Shown: positions 1-6,346 of the stretch, one piece after another
How the letters are laid out: the number at the start of each line of letters is the position of its first letter
Position numbering within the stretch: the stretch's first letter is position 1
From: a virus
IMG/VR virus record: IMGVR_UViG_3300025872_000199
Location: 1 to 31,279 of that record
Direction: 5' to 3' (one strand)
DNA: 31,279 bases
Program-made: the position numbers and the translations under genes
Notes under the pieces: generated by a model
The model's input: the letters and a program-made list of their open reading frames with translations, nothing else
Databases searched by the model: none
Told to the model about the DNA's origin: nothing

Positions 1-14
1 CCCGCGCGATCACC
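1..14. repeat. Terminal direct repeat, left copy (cos end or circular junction)
   Basis: CCCGCGCGATCACC here is identical to 31265-31278 at the other end. The copy contains GCGCGATCA, which pairs with TGATCGCGC at 31244-31252 to form an inverted repeat once the ends are joined. A filled-in cohesive end would appear this way; a circular assembly overlap would too. Confidence 0.7.
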
Positions 15-28
15 TGCGTATTAGACAT
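1..28 (-). CDS. Start of a short leader ORF that runs off the left end
   Basis: On the minus strand an ATG at 28 follows AGGAGG (38-43) with a 9-nt gap, one of the best Shine-Dalgarno sites in the window. It reads MSNTQVIAR and then leaves the window. If the two 14-bp terminal repeats are overlaid, the frame continues through 31264 and stops at a TAA near 31225, giving 22 codons ending just before the gene at 31213. It could be a leader peptide of the packaging operon, or the SD may serve another start. I recognise no family. Confidence 0.35.
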
Positions 29-51
29 AGGCGGGAGCCTCCTAACGCAAT

Positions 52-80
52 TGCAATACGCGATGCGATTAGGTATTGCA
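52..80. promoter_or_regulatory. Inverted repeat upstream of the packaging operon
   Basis: TGCAATAC (52-59) and GTATTGCA (73-80) are perfect 8-bp inverted arms separated by 13 nt. They lie in the 119-bp non-coding stretch between the last early gene and the left end. A -10-like GATAAT (80-85, minus strand) touches the second arm, but no good -35 box is present. An operator for a dimeric protein is a reasonable reading. Confidence 0.4.
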
Positions 81-107
81 TTATCACTACACTTACTGAC
101 ACAAAAA

Positions 108-118
108 CACGCGAAAAC
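108..118. repeat. 11-bp intergenic repeat CACGCGAAAAC, copy 1
   Basis: CACGCGAAAAC here is repeated exactly at 7488-7498. Both copies are in non-coding gaps, each ahead of a transcription unit. A shared regulatory site is possible; an 11-bp match alone is modest evidence. Confidence 0.35.
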
Positions 119-119
119 A

Positions 120-557
120 CTAGGATTTTGCACGATTTGTCCTCTTGGTTACTGTCGTATGCTTACGCACAGTCGCTTTGCTTGGTAGATCAATTGGCTT
201 TATGTCTAGCTCTTTGAGCTTACGTTGTAGCACAATTTCCTCTCCTCTGTGTAAGATTTGAGTGATGCGAGCAATTCCAACCTTCATGAGCTTTGCGATG
301 GCGCGATACGTCATGCCTTCCTGACGTCGTTGGTAGGCAAGCTCGCAGTCGTATTTCTTGAGCCACTCGGTGAGGTCTTCTTCATCGCGCTGGACATAAG
401 CGTTTGCAGGGTACGAGATCCAACCTTTAGCGACCGCATCGGTCACGATCTTTGGGGCTTGATTGAGCAGCGTGATGCGAGCTTGAGTCTCCAAGATGTC
501 AGCCTTAGTGATCTCTCCATCTTGCACCTTACGACAGAGATAATGCTTTGAAGCCAT
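120..557 (-). CDS. Small helix-turn-helix protein, last gene of the early region
   Basis: A 145-aa basic protein. Its middle section (about residues 75-115, QEGMTYRAIAKLMKVGIARITQIL) has the spacing of a helix-turn-helix of the sigma-70 region 4/Sigma-like kind, and the C-terminal 30 residues are Lys/Arg/Thr-rich. It lies one base downstream of the preceding gene, at the end of the replication block and just before the region leading into the packaging operon. That position would suit a late-gene activator or a terminase-type regulator, but this is inference from position and fold only. No enzyme motif is visible. Confidence 0.75.
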   Translation of the reverse strand: MASKHYLCRKVQDGEITKADILETQARITLLNQAPKIVTDAVAKGWISYPANAYVQRDEEDLTEWLKKYDCELAYQRRQEGMTYRAIAKLMKVGIARITQILHRGEEIVLQRKLKELDIKPIDLPSKATVRKHTTVTKRTNRAKS

Positions 558-558
558 G

Positions 559-765
559 TTAGCAGCCAGTGAGACGTTCCAGTTCTTCTTCTAGCTCATA
601 GATACGACGACGCTGGACATTGGTCTCGCGCTCTAGCTTGCGAGCAAAGTGCATTGCCAAGAACACCAGCGACTCGGGGTATTGTTTCTCAATACGTCGA
701 AGTTCTTGATCGCAGCGTGGAGTGTCGGTTTCTGGGTCTTCCCAGAACGTCTCAGTGTTAGTCAT
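559..765 (-). CDS. Small acidic coiled-coil protein with a TPR(C/T)D motif
   Basis: 68 aa. It carries TDTPRCD near residue 15 followed by an F-A-R-K-L-E-R-E helix and a Glu/Arg-rich coiled coil at the C terminus. The same order (TPRTD, then FAR-LEREL) occurs in the proteins encoded at 5555-5803 and 5181-5558, so this looks like a dispersed third paralog. The family is very common in phage genomes and has no known function. The start (ATG 765) is preceded by the A/C-rich AATACCATG context seen at 6860 and 7129 rather than by a Shine-Dalgarno site. Confidence 0.75.
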   Translation of the reverse strand: MTNTETFWEDPETDTPRCDQELRRIEKQYPESLVFLAMHFARKLERETNVQRRRIYELEEELERLTGC

Positions 766-787
766 GGTATTAAATGGTTATTGTATA

Positions 788-1075
788 TCAAAAGGGAATG
801 TCATCTTCGGGACCAATAGGATCTCTAGCACTAACTGTCTTTTGTTTTGGCTCGTTGTGTCGTTGGTCCATATCAACATAATTACCGAGAATAGGTCCTT
901 TCTTTCCTTCTTGTCTGGCTTGTTTGCTCACTGATTGAACGATCATTCCATCATTGCCGTATTGATCGCGGCCAGACTTGTTTGGGATAAGCGCAACGTC
1001 GAGATAAGTTCCAGACTTGCCTTTGAACAGAAACGATTTGTCGATCTTCGTAACGTCAATCTTGCCAATGTGCAT
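788..1075 (-). CDS. SSB-tail protein of the replication block (small phage protein)
   Basis: 95 aa. It ends in an acidic stretch closed by EDDIPF, which is the classic C-terminal tip of bacterial single-stranded-DNA-binding proteins, used to recruit partner enzymes. The body (IDVTKIDKSFLFKGKSGTYLDVALIPNK) predicts short beta strands and resembles a small protein often found beside phage replication genes; it is shorter than a canonical SSB. It is the first gene behind the promoter at 1109-1136 and follows dnaB. I infer ssDNA binding or replisome tethering; the fold itself is not proven here. Confidence 0.75.
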   Translation of the reverse strand: MHIGKIDVTKIDKSFLFKGKSGTYLDVALIPNKSGRDQYGNDGMIVQSVSKQARQEGKKGPILGNYVDMDQRHNEPKQKTVSARDPIGPEDDIPF

Positions 1076-1108
1076 GGTGTTTGTGGGGGATTTGTACCGT
1101 CGCGGGTC

Positions 1109-1136
1109 AGTTTACAGACTTGGTTTATGGTGTCAA
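1109..1136 (-). promoter_or_regulatory. Predicted sigma-70 promoter for the SSB-tail gene
   Basis: On the minus strand TTGACA (1131-1136) is followed by a 16-nt spacer and TAAACT (1109-1114), which gives a start about 25 nt before the ATG at 1075. The -35 box overlaps the right half of the palindrome at 1135-1150, so a protein bound there would block it. Confidence 0.55.
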
Positions 1137-1150
1137 CCCATCGTTGGGTT
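1135..1150. promoter_or_regulatory. Operator-like palindrome, copy 3 (one mismatch)
   Basis: AACCCATCGTTGGGTT differs at one position from the perfect 16-bp palindrome at 10665-10680. It begins directly after the dnaB stop and overlaps the -35 box of the promoter ahead of the gene at 788-1075. Confidence 0.6.
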
Positions 1151-2446
1151 TTAGGTATCAATCGGAGGTTCAGAGAATCGGCAGAATTGCCCATCGTACC
1201 AGAGCTTTACGATGCCGCACTCACCGTCTCTTTGCTTTGCGATGACGATTGAAGCTTCGCCTTTGGCTTCTTTGCGGTCTCGGTCTAGGAGCATCACTAG
1301 ATCAGCGTCTCGTTCGATCTGACCGGAGTCTGCTAGATCAGTCAGCCGAGGTTGTCTGCCTTTGTCTTTCTCGTTCTCGCGGTTCAACTGAGCCAATGAA
1401 AGAAGGGCCACTCCGGTCTGGACTGCAATGTCTTTGAGCTTTCCACTGACCTCTGCGACCTCATAGGTGCGCTTCTCTGACTTCTCCGCTGCTTTGACCT
1501 TCTGGAGATAGTCGATAATGACGAGACGCACTTTGTGCTTACGAACCGCTCTACGGATGTTGGCGGTGATGCTGGCGATGCTTTGAGAGCTTGAGCCATC
1601 CAAGAACCAGAGCGGACTGGATGCGAGCTTTCCAGAAGCTTGAGTCATGGAGCGCATATCGCCTTCTGAAAGGTTTCCGCTCTTAAGGTTATGCATCGGG
1701 ACTCCACCGAGTGAAGCGACGGATCGTCTGAAGATAGCCTCCTTCGACATCTCAAGCGAGATGAAGAGCGTCGGGATCTTGGATTTGACCGCTGCGGCTT
1801 CTGCGATGGCGATTGCGATCGCCGTCTTGCCTATAGATGGACGAGCCGCAATTATCGCAAGCTCGCCATGCTGGAGACCATCGGTCTTGTCGTCGAGCCA
1901 ATGGAAGCCGGTAGTCACTCCTGAGAGCGCACCTTTTCGACTGAACCGCTCCTGCATCGCGTCGATGAACGACCCCGCGACCTGTTTTGAGGTTGAGAGC
2001 GTCTCCTTAGAGACCTCAATGCTGAGTCCTGCTTCGGCATTAGAGACGATTTGATCTGTCGGGAGTGTCAGGACAGCGGACTCGCGTATAAGGCGATCTC
2101 CTGCGAGCCGTAGCTGGCGACGGTGAGCGGCTTCTGAAATGCCTTTGACGTAGTAGGGAAGGTTTGCCGGTGATGGGCAGACTTCCATTGCGCGGTTCCA
2201 GTCCTCGAAAGGGATGGGCTGGTTGCCGTTCAGCTTCTTCCATTCCTTCCCAAGCTCGGGAAGGCTGGGAGCGCGATTCTGTTGTGTCATCGACTTGATG
2301 ACATCGTAAGTGTCTTTCAGCGATTGGGTTTCGATCCAATCGACTCGCACTTCTGCAAGCGCATCAGCGCAAGTGTCCAGAGTTCCAGTCAGACAAGCCC
2401 CAATCAGACCAAACTCGTCTTCTTCAGCAAAGTAAGGGTTGCTCAC
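1151..2446 (-). CDS. dnaB: Replicative DNA helicase, DnaB family
   Basis: 431 aa, the usual length for phage DnaB-type helicases that unwind the fork 5' to 3' as a hexamer. Residues 1-100 form the alpha-helical N-terminal domain. The RecA-like C-terminal domain carries Walker A ARPSIGKT (201-208), a Walker B strand ending in IDYLQ (311-315) and the SLAQLNRE and DLADSGQIERDAD segments typical of DnaB motif 4. The start is GTG at 2446, overlapping the initiator gene stop by four bases (GTGA) behind a GGAGGG Shine-Dalgarno site, so the two genes are translationally coupled. The initiator upstream probably loads it. Confidence 0.95.
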   Translation of the reverse strand: MSNPYFAEEDEFGLIGACLTGTLDTCADALAEVRVDWIETQSLKDTYDVIKSMTQQNRAPSLPELGKEWKKLNGNQPIPFEDWNRAMEVCPSPANLPYYVKGISEAAHRRQLRLAGDRLIRESAVLTLPTDQIVSNAEAGLSIEVSKETLSTSKQVAGSFIDAMQERFSRKGALSGVTTGFHWLDDKTDGLQHGELAIIAARPSIGKTAIAIAIAEAAAVKSKIPTLFISLEMSKEAIFRRSVASLGGVPMHNLKSGNLSEGDMRSMTQASGKLASSPLWFLDGSSSQSIASITANIRRAVRKHKVRLVIIDYLQKVKAAEKSEKRTYEVAEVSGKLKDIAVQTGVALLSLAQLNRENEKDKGRQPRLTDLADSGQIERDADLVMLLDRDRKEAKGEASIVIAKQRDGECGIVKLWYDGQFCRFSEPPIDT

Positions 2447-3192
2447 AGGCTGTCCCTCCAGTCGATTTCCTTTTTGCGCTGCGGTTGTGTTTGAAGCTCA
2501 AGCTGGCTCTTGGGCCTGAAGAGACCTTTCCACCCAGAAGCGATTGAGTGCTGAACAATCACCGGAAACTCTTGTGCTGAGAACTCATTAGCCCATTTGG
2601 TCAGCGATGCGCTAAGTCCCGTCTTCTTGTATCCCTGACGCATCTCGGACTTGTACTGGAGCCAAAGGAGGGCTGCCTGATGGCAGTCCTCATTCTTCAG
2701 CGAGTCTGGCATCTCAAGACCGAAAGCAACCTCCCATGGCGACCTCGGAGCCTTCGTCTTTTCTGTCTTTTCTATCTTATCCATCTTCTCTTCTCTATCG
2801 GTTACCCCGTGGGTTACCCGTGGGATAACCTGATCGTCTTCTGGGTTAACCCGTGGGTTATCTCTGGGTTTCTTTGGCCTCCCCCCTTTCCCGCCGTTTG
2901 ACCAAGAAGCAATGAGGCTTGCATTAACCTCGTGCCATTGGTGAGCAACCAGACATCCGTCTTCTACCTTGCAATATGTCTGGAGCATGGCGTTCCAGAA
3001 GGTGCTGGAGTCACCGTTCCACTTGCAGACGGCGGATAAAATCTCAGCATTCCAGTCTGGGAATCGGCTGGTCTTTCGCGTCTGGCAATGTGACCAAAGC
3101 CTTAGAACGTGAATTGGTGCTGTTTCGGTGTTAAGAAGACGGATTAAAAGTCTCGTCTTCCAGTGGTCCAAGAAGTCAGTTTCTACGATCAT
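2443..3192 (-). CDS. Replication initiator / helicase loader-like protein
   Basis: 249 aa. The N-terminal 95 residues look like a winged-helix initiator domain (aromatic and Leu-rich helices, LRLWSHCQTRK), followed by a low-complexity linker with GGKGGRPKKPRDNP and a Lys/Glu stretch (about 130-155), then a helical C-terminal domain (WLQYKSEMRQGYKKTG...SLTKWANEF) as in DnaD/DnaT-type phage replisome organisers. It sits directly upstream of dnaB and overlaps it by four bases. The linker-coding DNA holds iteron-like repeats (2800-2862), the arrangement of lambda O. Function is inferred from this context; sequence identity to O is not visible. The start codon is ATG at 3192, with no clear Shine-Dalgarno site. 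Confidence 0.8.
   Translation of the reverse strand: MIVETDFLDHWKTRLLIRLLNTETAPIHVLRLWSHCQTRKTSRFPDWNAEILSAVCKWNGDSSTFWNAMLQTYCKVEDGCLVAHQWHEVNASLIASWSNGGKGGRPKKPRDNPRVNPEDDQVIPRVTHGVTDREEKMDKIEKTEKTKAPRSPWEVAFGLEMPDSLKNEDCHQAALLWLQYKSEMRQGYKKTGLSASLTKWANEFSAQEFPVIVQHSIASGWKGLFRPKSQLELQTQPQRKKEIDWRDSL
2800..2862. repeat. Iteron-like repeats inside the initiator gene (candidate replication origin)
   Basis: Three related units share the core ACCCGTGGG/ACCCCGTGGG: GGTTACCCCGTGGGTTA (2800-2816), GGTTACCCGTGGGATAACC (2812-2830) and GGTTAACCCGTGGGTTATC (2844-2862). The first two overlap with a 12-bp step and the third is 32 bp further on. A fourth, partial TCTGGGTT follows. They encode the linker of the initiator protein, the same location as the lambda origin within gene O. 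Confidence 0.6.
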
Positions 3193-3286
3193 GTATCAAA
3201 CAGAAACCCCATCCAGTCCGTGGTAGGAACTCGCGCACAAGCAACGCGACGTACACGGAAAGGATGGGGATAAATTGGTTGAACAT
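3176..3286 (-). CDS. Possible 36-aa hydrophobic small protein
   Basis: An ORF of 36 codons starting MFNQFIPILSVYVALLVREF, with a hydrophobic N-terminal helix, in the 152-bp gap between the gene ending at 3345 and the initiator. It overlaps the initiator start by 17 bp. Its ATG is preceded by ACCATACCACAAGCC, similar to the CATACCATCAAATACC leader at 7129. This is the only support besides the hydrophobic profile; it may instead be untranslated leader. Confidence 0.3.
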   Translation of the reverse strand: MFNQFIPILSVYVALLVREFLPRTGWGFCLIHDRRN

Positions 3287-3344
3287 GGCTTGTGGTATGG
3301 TTTGTCCTCGCTCGCTTCCTACGGCTCGCGCTGACTTCTTACTG

Positions 3345-3527
3345 CTAACTCGGCTTCGGTCCTTCGTCCAGTGAAAACTTGTCGTAGAACTCAGCTTTCG
3401 GTCGAACGTAGAAGTAACCTTCCCGTTCGTAGACGACGCATAACCGCTTGGTCTCACCGATGCGGAGTTGGGCTTCAGAGATGAACTCCACGATGACGTT
3501 TTGGTTGGCTTTAGATCGGAATCTCAT
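3345..3527 (-). CDS. Small hypothetical protein
   Basis: 60 aa, beginning MRFRSKANQNVIVEF. It predicts alternating beta strands (VIVEFI, RLCVVYEREGYFYVRP), with an aromatic-rich centre and no recognised motif. Its ATG overlaps the stop of the upstream gene by four bases (ATGA), which supports the start and suggests coupled translation. Function unknown. Confidence 0.6.
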   Translation of the reverse strand: MRFRSKANQNVIVEFISEAQLRIGETKRLCVVYEREGYFYVRPKAEFYDKFSLDEGPKPS

Positions 3528-3784
3528 TGTTTTTCTCGGTAGTGTACGGTTGGGAATGTTCCACGGTTGCGGGTCATCACTCTGAACTTTTTAGACTCCA
3601 TCGTTCCAATTCGGACTGAGCGAGAGAGCAGAATTCCTGCGGCATTTGGAGTCATCTTCCAGATCTCGGCCCATTGGTTGGCGGTATGCCAGCCTCTGGG
3701 GACATCTTCTGGTTGATTGGCTATTGCTGATCTAAGCCGCTTTAGAAGCTCGGCAGGTGCCAATTCTGTTCGTTCTGAGGCCAT
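3524..3784 (-). CDS. Small HTH-like hypothetical protein
   Basis: 86 aa. The centre (GWHTANQWAEIWKMTPNAAG, about residues 31-50) has the tryptophans and helix spacing of a winged-helix or HTH segment, and the end (FRVMTRNRGTFPTVHYRE) could form the wing. It overlaps the end of the metallophosphoesterase-like gene by 43 bp. A DNA-binding accessory role in replication control is possible but not shown. Confidence 0.6.
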   Translation of the reverse strand: MASERTELAPAELLKRLRSAIANQPEDVPRGWHTANQWAEIWKMTPNAAGILLSRSVRIGTMESKKFRVMTRNRGTFPTVHYREKQ

Positions 3785-4491
3785 TGGTGGAGGTAGAGTT
3801 GGGCGTCGTCTTCGGTGTATTCACCGAACACGATGCCGTGAGACCATGCTAGTGTTGATCGTCGTTTTCCTGCGTAATCCATCGCAGGAATGTTTGCCAA
3901 AGTACCAACACAAAAGCCCATCGGATTTCCCATTGTTCGACCAGTCGCTTGACCTGCTCGGTGAGCATGAGCCACAACGCAGTTGCCAAAAGTCTCGGCG
4001 GAGTCACGCAGGAAGTTCTCACCAAACATGACTCCATGTCCCCACCGAAATCCGCCCAACTTGTAAAACGATCTGTCATGGCAGTCATTGTGTTTAATGA
4101 ACGTGTGGCAGTGTTTTTCGATTGGCTTGAGCATTCGTTCCCATACAGCCTCTGCGAATCCACGCACAACAGCGTTGTGATGGTTCAAATACTTCTTGGC
4201 TCGTTCGTCATGGTTCCCAATGGTGAACACAGTGGGTCGAAGATCGTCCAGAAATTTGGCCCCCTCTTGGATGTCGTCGAGATAGTCATCGGCTTGGTCC
4301 GAGTCTTGAGGGTCTCGGAGTGATCCGCTGCGTAATGATGCAAGATCGTAGGCGTCTCCCAAATGAATCAACTCGTCTGGTTTGAATCTCTCTCGGAATA
4401 GCAAGACCGCAGCGAGTGCATCTTGATTGGCTCGGTTCCCATGGCTGCAACCAATCGCCATGACTCGGCGGCGGTGCTGTGTGATGTTCAC
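3742..4491 (-). CDS. Calcineurin-like metallophosphoesterase (phage type)
   Basis: 249 aa. Motifs of the binuclear metallophosphoesterase fold appear in order: GCSHGN (14-19), GDAYD (45-49), GNHDE (92-96), WGHG and AHAH toward the C terminus. These ligate two metal ions and hydrolyse phosphoester bonds; phage relatives act on nucleic acid or nucleotide phosphates, but the substrate cannot be read from sequence. The first motif normally reads D-x-H; here the Asp position is Cys15, so the first metal site may be altered. The start is GTG at 4491; an internal Met at residue 11 is an alternative. A 57-bp gap separates it from the upstream HTH gene. Confidence 0.85.
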   Translation of the reverse strand: MNITQHRRRVMAIGCSHGNRANQDALAAVLLFRERFKPDELIHLGDAYDLASLRSGSLRDPQDSDQADDYLDDIQEGAKFLDDLRPTVFTIGNHDERAKKYLNHHNAVVRGFAEAVWERMLKPIEKHCHTFIKHNDCHDRSFYKLGGFRWGHGVMFGENFLRDSAETFGNCVVAHAHRAGQATGRTMGNPMGFCVGTLANIPAMDYAGKRRSTLAWSHGIVFGEYTEDDAQLYLHQWPQNEQNWHLPSF

Positions 4492-4548
4492 AATGGTTAA
4501 TAATCACAAGCGTAACGCTCAATCAAGACACACTCGCTCGGTGTAGTG

Positions 4549-4827
4549 TTAATCTTTCCGCAACTTACCCTTTCGGACCATCATGACCCAATAGGGAGAG
4601 ACGCCGTACTTCGCTGACAATTCTCGTACTGTGAATGTCTCATGGGCTGACCTGACAGCCTCCACGATTGACTGGTCGATTCTTCGCCCAACCGGACGCC
4701 CACGCTGACGCTTTTTTGGCTTAGTCTGTCTGGATGTAAGGACGGGTTGCGTTTCGACGGTCTTGTGGACTCCCAAGAGTCTTGAGATGGCGTCTTTAGT
4801 GAGTCCGAGTGTTTTCAGTATGCTCAT
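4549..4827 (-). CDS. Small DNA-binding protein with C-terminal HTH
   Basis: 92 aa. An N-terminal helix pair (LTKDAISRLLGVHKT) is followed by a strongly basic linker (TKPKKRQRGRPVGRR, an AT-hook-like GRP core) and a C-terminal helix-turn-helix (FTVRELSAKYGVSPYWVMMVRKGK). It overlaps the upstream gene by 32 bp and is the last gene of the tiny-gene cassette. It is one of two plausible regulators that might bind the intergenic palindromes. Confidence 0.75.
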   Translation of the reverse strand: MSILKTLGLTKDAISRLLGVHKTVETQPVLTSRQTKPKKRQRGRPVGRRIDQSIVEAVRSAHETFTVRELSAKYGVSPYWVMMVRKGKLRKD

Positions 4828-4981
4828 TGAATATTTCTGGGTGAAATGTTAGGACGTGGAAATCTAGGACGTGTCGGAGATATGCTCCCCAAGATTTGAA
4901 ACCAAGCTTCTCTGCTTCTTTCTGCAATAGTGTCAGTGTTTTGTAATCTAACTCAAATGATGTATTAACTTTATGGCTCAC
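4796..4981 (-). CDS. Small hypothetical protein (ribbon-helix-helix-like)
   Basis: 61 aa from a GTG at 4981. The start was chosen because it overlaps the upstream stop (GTGA) behind a GGAGGG site; a longer frame to 5005 exists. The pattern VNTSFELDYKTLTLLQKEAEKLGFKSWGAYLR, a strand followed by two helices, fits a ribbon-helix-helix DNA-binding fold. No partner toxin is visible. Function unknown. Confidence 0.6.
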   Translation of the reverse strand: MSHKVNTSFELDYKTLTLLQKEAEKLGFKSWGAYLRHVLDFHVLTFHPEIFNEHTENTRTH

Positions 4982-5184
4982 GGCAACGGCCCTCCATTCT
5001 CCCACAGCAGCAGATCGGCTCGGAGAGCGTCGTTCTCTCGCTCTAGTTGGGTGATGCGCATATGCTGTTCCTCCAGTCGCTGCGCTGCTTCAGCAATGAC
5101 AGCGTTCGCTACTCCATCCTCGGATTGGATTTCTGAATCCAATACACGCAATGCGTTGATCAACGATCTGGTTGATGTTCTCAC
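4978..5184 (-). CDS. Small coiled-coil hypothetical protein
   Basis: 68 aa. The C-terminal half (AAQRLEEQHMRITQLERENDALRADLLL) is a leucine-heptad coiled coil. It begins with GTG, overlapping the upstream stop (GTGA), behind AAGGAGG, which is a strong ribosome site. It belongs with the neighbouring coiled-coil proteins but lacks the TPRTD motif. Function unknown. Confidence 0.65.
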   Translation of the reverse strand: MRTSTRSLINALRVLDSEIQSEDGVANAVIAEAAQRLEEQHMRITQLERENDALRADLLLWENGGPLP

Positions 5185-5558
5185 GGCTTGGCCTCCTTGG
5201 CATACATTTCACGCAGCGAATCAATCGCTTCATTTTGCCGTTTGTTCTGCTCTTTCAACCGTTCGTTCTCTCGCTCAATCTCGGAGAGGTGTTCTTCCTG
5301 CAACCTGAGATGCTCCAAGTGGCACTTCCGTTCTCCTTCCAGCTTGTCCCACAGAGCGCGGAGACGGTTTTCGAGTTCGGTGACGTAGTTCTCCGACTTG
5401 GCCTTTTCAGTCGCCAGCCAGACGACATCCTTGCGCTTCTCCTCAATCTCAATGTTCGCTGCGTTGAGTTCGCGTTCAATTCGTTTCATTTCAACGATAA
5501 AGTCATAAACTGATGGAGTGGTTTTCCATGCAGCATCCGTCCTCGGTGTGTCGCTCAC
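5181..5558 (-). CDS. TPRTD-family coiled-coil protein (paralog 2)
   Basis: 125 aa starting SDTPRTDAAW after a GTG start that overlaps the upstream stop (GTGA) behind AAGGAGGGG. Residues 25-115 are almost entirely predicted helix with heptads (ERELNAANIEIEEKRKD...LRLQEEHLSEIERENERLK). The family is widespread in phages without a known role; oligomeric scaffolding or host-factor binding is a guess. It is paralogous to the next gene upstream. Confidence 0.75.
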   Translation of the reverse strand: MSDTPRTDAAWKTTPSVYDFIVEMKRIERELNAANIEIEEKRKDVVWLATEKAKSENYVTELENRLRALWDKLEGERKCHLEHLRLQEEHLSEIERENERLKEQNKRQNEAIDSLREMYAKEAKP

Positions 5559-5803
5559 GGCTTCCCCTCCTTGGATTGGTGTTGCTGCATCCAGTTGTCG
5601 ATGGCATTCAAGACATGAGCGTGACTGTTTTCTACGCTCTCCAGCCGCTTAATGCGTTGTTGAGCGGCATTTAGTTCGCGTTCCAATGTGCGAGCAAAGT
5701 CTGCGTCGCAAATGTTATACTTTGCCTCAGGTGGAAAGAATGCCTCCTTATCCGTCCTCGGTGTCTCGCTGACCATTTTGTTGGTGTCACCAAGATGGTT
5801 CAT
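5555..5803 (-). CDS. TPRTD-family coiled-coil protein (paralog 1)
   Basis: 82 aa from the ATG at 5803, chosen because it overlaps the upstream stop (ATGA) behind GGGAGG. It contains SETPRTDKEAF, then DADFARTLERELNAAQQRI, the full family signature, and a short coiled coil. A start at Met-Val-Ser (5776) would give the usual family N terminus MxSETPRTD and cannot be excluded. Confidence 0.75.
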   Translation of the reverse strand: MNHLGDTNKMVSETPRTDKEAFFPPEAKYNICDADFARTLERELNAAQQRIKRLESVENSHAHVLNAIDNWMQQHQSKEGKP

Positions 5804-6021
5804 TTCGCCTCCCTCGCTCGGATCATTGCGTCGGCTAACGCGTATGCACATTGTGCGTCAACGTCCCAAGTTGGGCCACCTCCATCAGCCAACAACCCCT
5901 GCAACGCCGCCACCGCGAAGTAGTCTCTAATTGTCATTCCGAATTGATCAGCCCTGTTTCCTCCGGGGTGATATCCCATCGGAAACGCCGGTCCTCCGTC
6001 GTTGATTGGTTGGTTGGTCAT
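5800..6021 (-). CDS. Small conserved phage protein (GMT/SxRDYFA family)
   Basis: 73 aa. It contains DGGPAFPM near the N terminus and GMTIRDYFAVAALQGLLA with a C-terminal AYALADAMIRAR. This pattern recurs in many phage and prophage genomes as an uncharacterised small protein. The start overlaps the upstream stop (ATGA) with a very strong GGAGGAGG site. Function unknown. Confidence 0.8.
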   Translation of the reverse strand: MTNQPINDGGPAFPMGYHPGGNRADQFGMTIRDYFAVAALQGLLADGGGPTWDVDAQCAYALADAMIRAREAK

Positions 6022-6212
6022 TTCGCCTCCTCCTCCACCTGCACCATCGGAACGAAATCCAGCCGGTTGCTCTCGTCGATTGCGATGCCCCAGTTATTGC
6101 GGCGGCAGCACAGCTCGGTTGCGTTGTAGACCTCCTTCATCTTCGCTTCTGGCAGATAGATGGACAGCAACCCCTTAAACGTGAGGCGCATGGTTTCTTT
6201 GTTGTCGCTCAT
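6018..6212 (-). CDS. Small hypothetical protein
   Basis: 64 aa from ATG 6212, chosen for the ATGA overlap with the upstream stop; a frame open to 6236 is ignored. It starts MSDNKETMRLTFKGLLSIYL and contains paired cysteines (ELCCRRNNWG). No domain recognised. Confidence 0.65.
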   Translation of the reverse strand: MSDNKETMRLTFKGLLSIYLPEAKMKEVYNATELCCRRNNWGIAIDESNRLDFVPMVQVEEEAK

Positions 6213-6346
6213 TTCGCATCCTTCTTGTCCATCCACTCGCGGATGATCCGGTCAATTTGATGGTTCATTTTTAACCCTTCTCGTTTGCACAGTTCCTTCA
6301 GTCGAACGTGCGTTGTCTCAGTGATGAATACGGTCTTTGATTTCAC
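6209..6346 (-). CDS. Tiny ribbon-helix-helix-like protein
   Basis: 45 aa from a GTG at 6346 that overlaps the endolysin stop (GTGA). The frame is open to 6418, which would overlap the endolysin by 76 bp, so the short form is preferred. The pattern KTVFITETTHVRLKELCKREG followed by HQIDRIIREWM is a strand and two helices as in ribbon-helix-helix repressors. It could autoregulate the cassette; no target is evident. Confidence 0.6.
   Translation of the reverse strand: MKSKTVFITETTHVRLKELCKREGLKMNHQIDRIIREWMDKKDAK

Noticed and set aside
3287-3457. Upstream part of a minus-strand frame at 3176-3457
   Set aside because: It overlaps the 60-aa gene at 3345-3527 in another frame and is Ser/Arg-rich without motifs; only the last 36 codons (from 3286) have any support.
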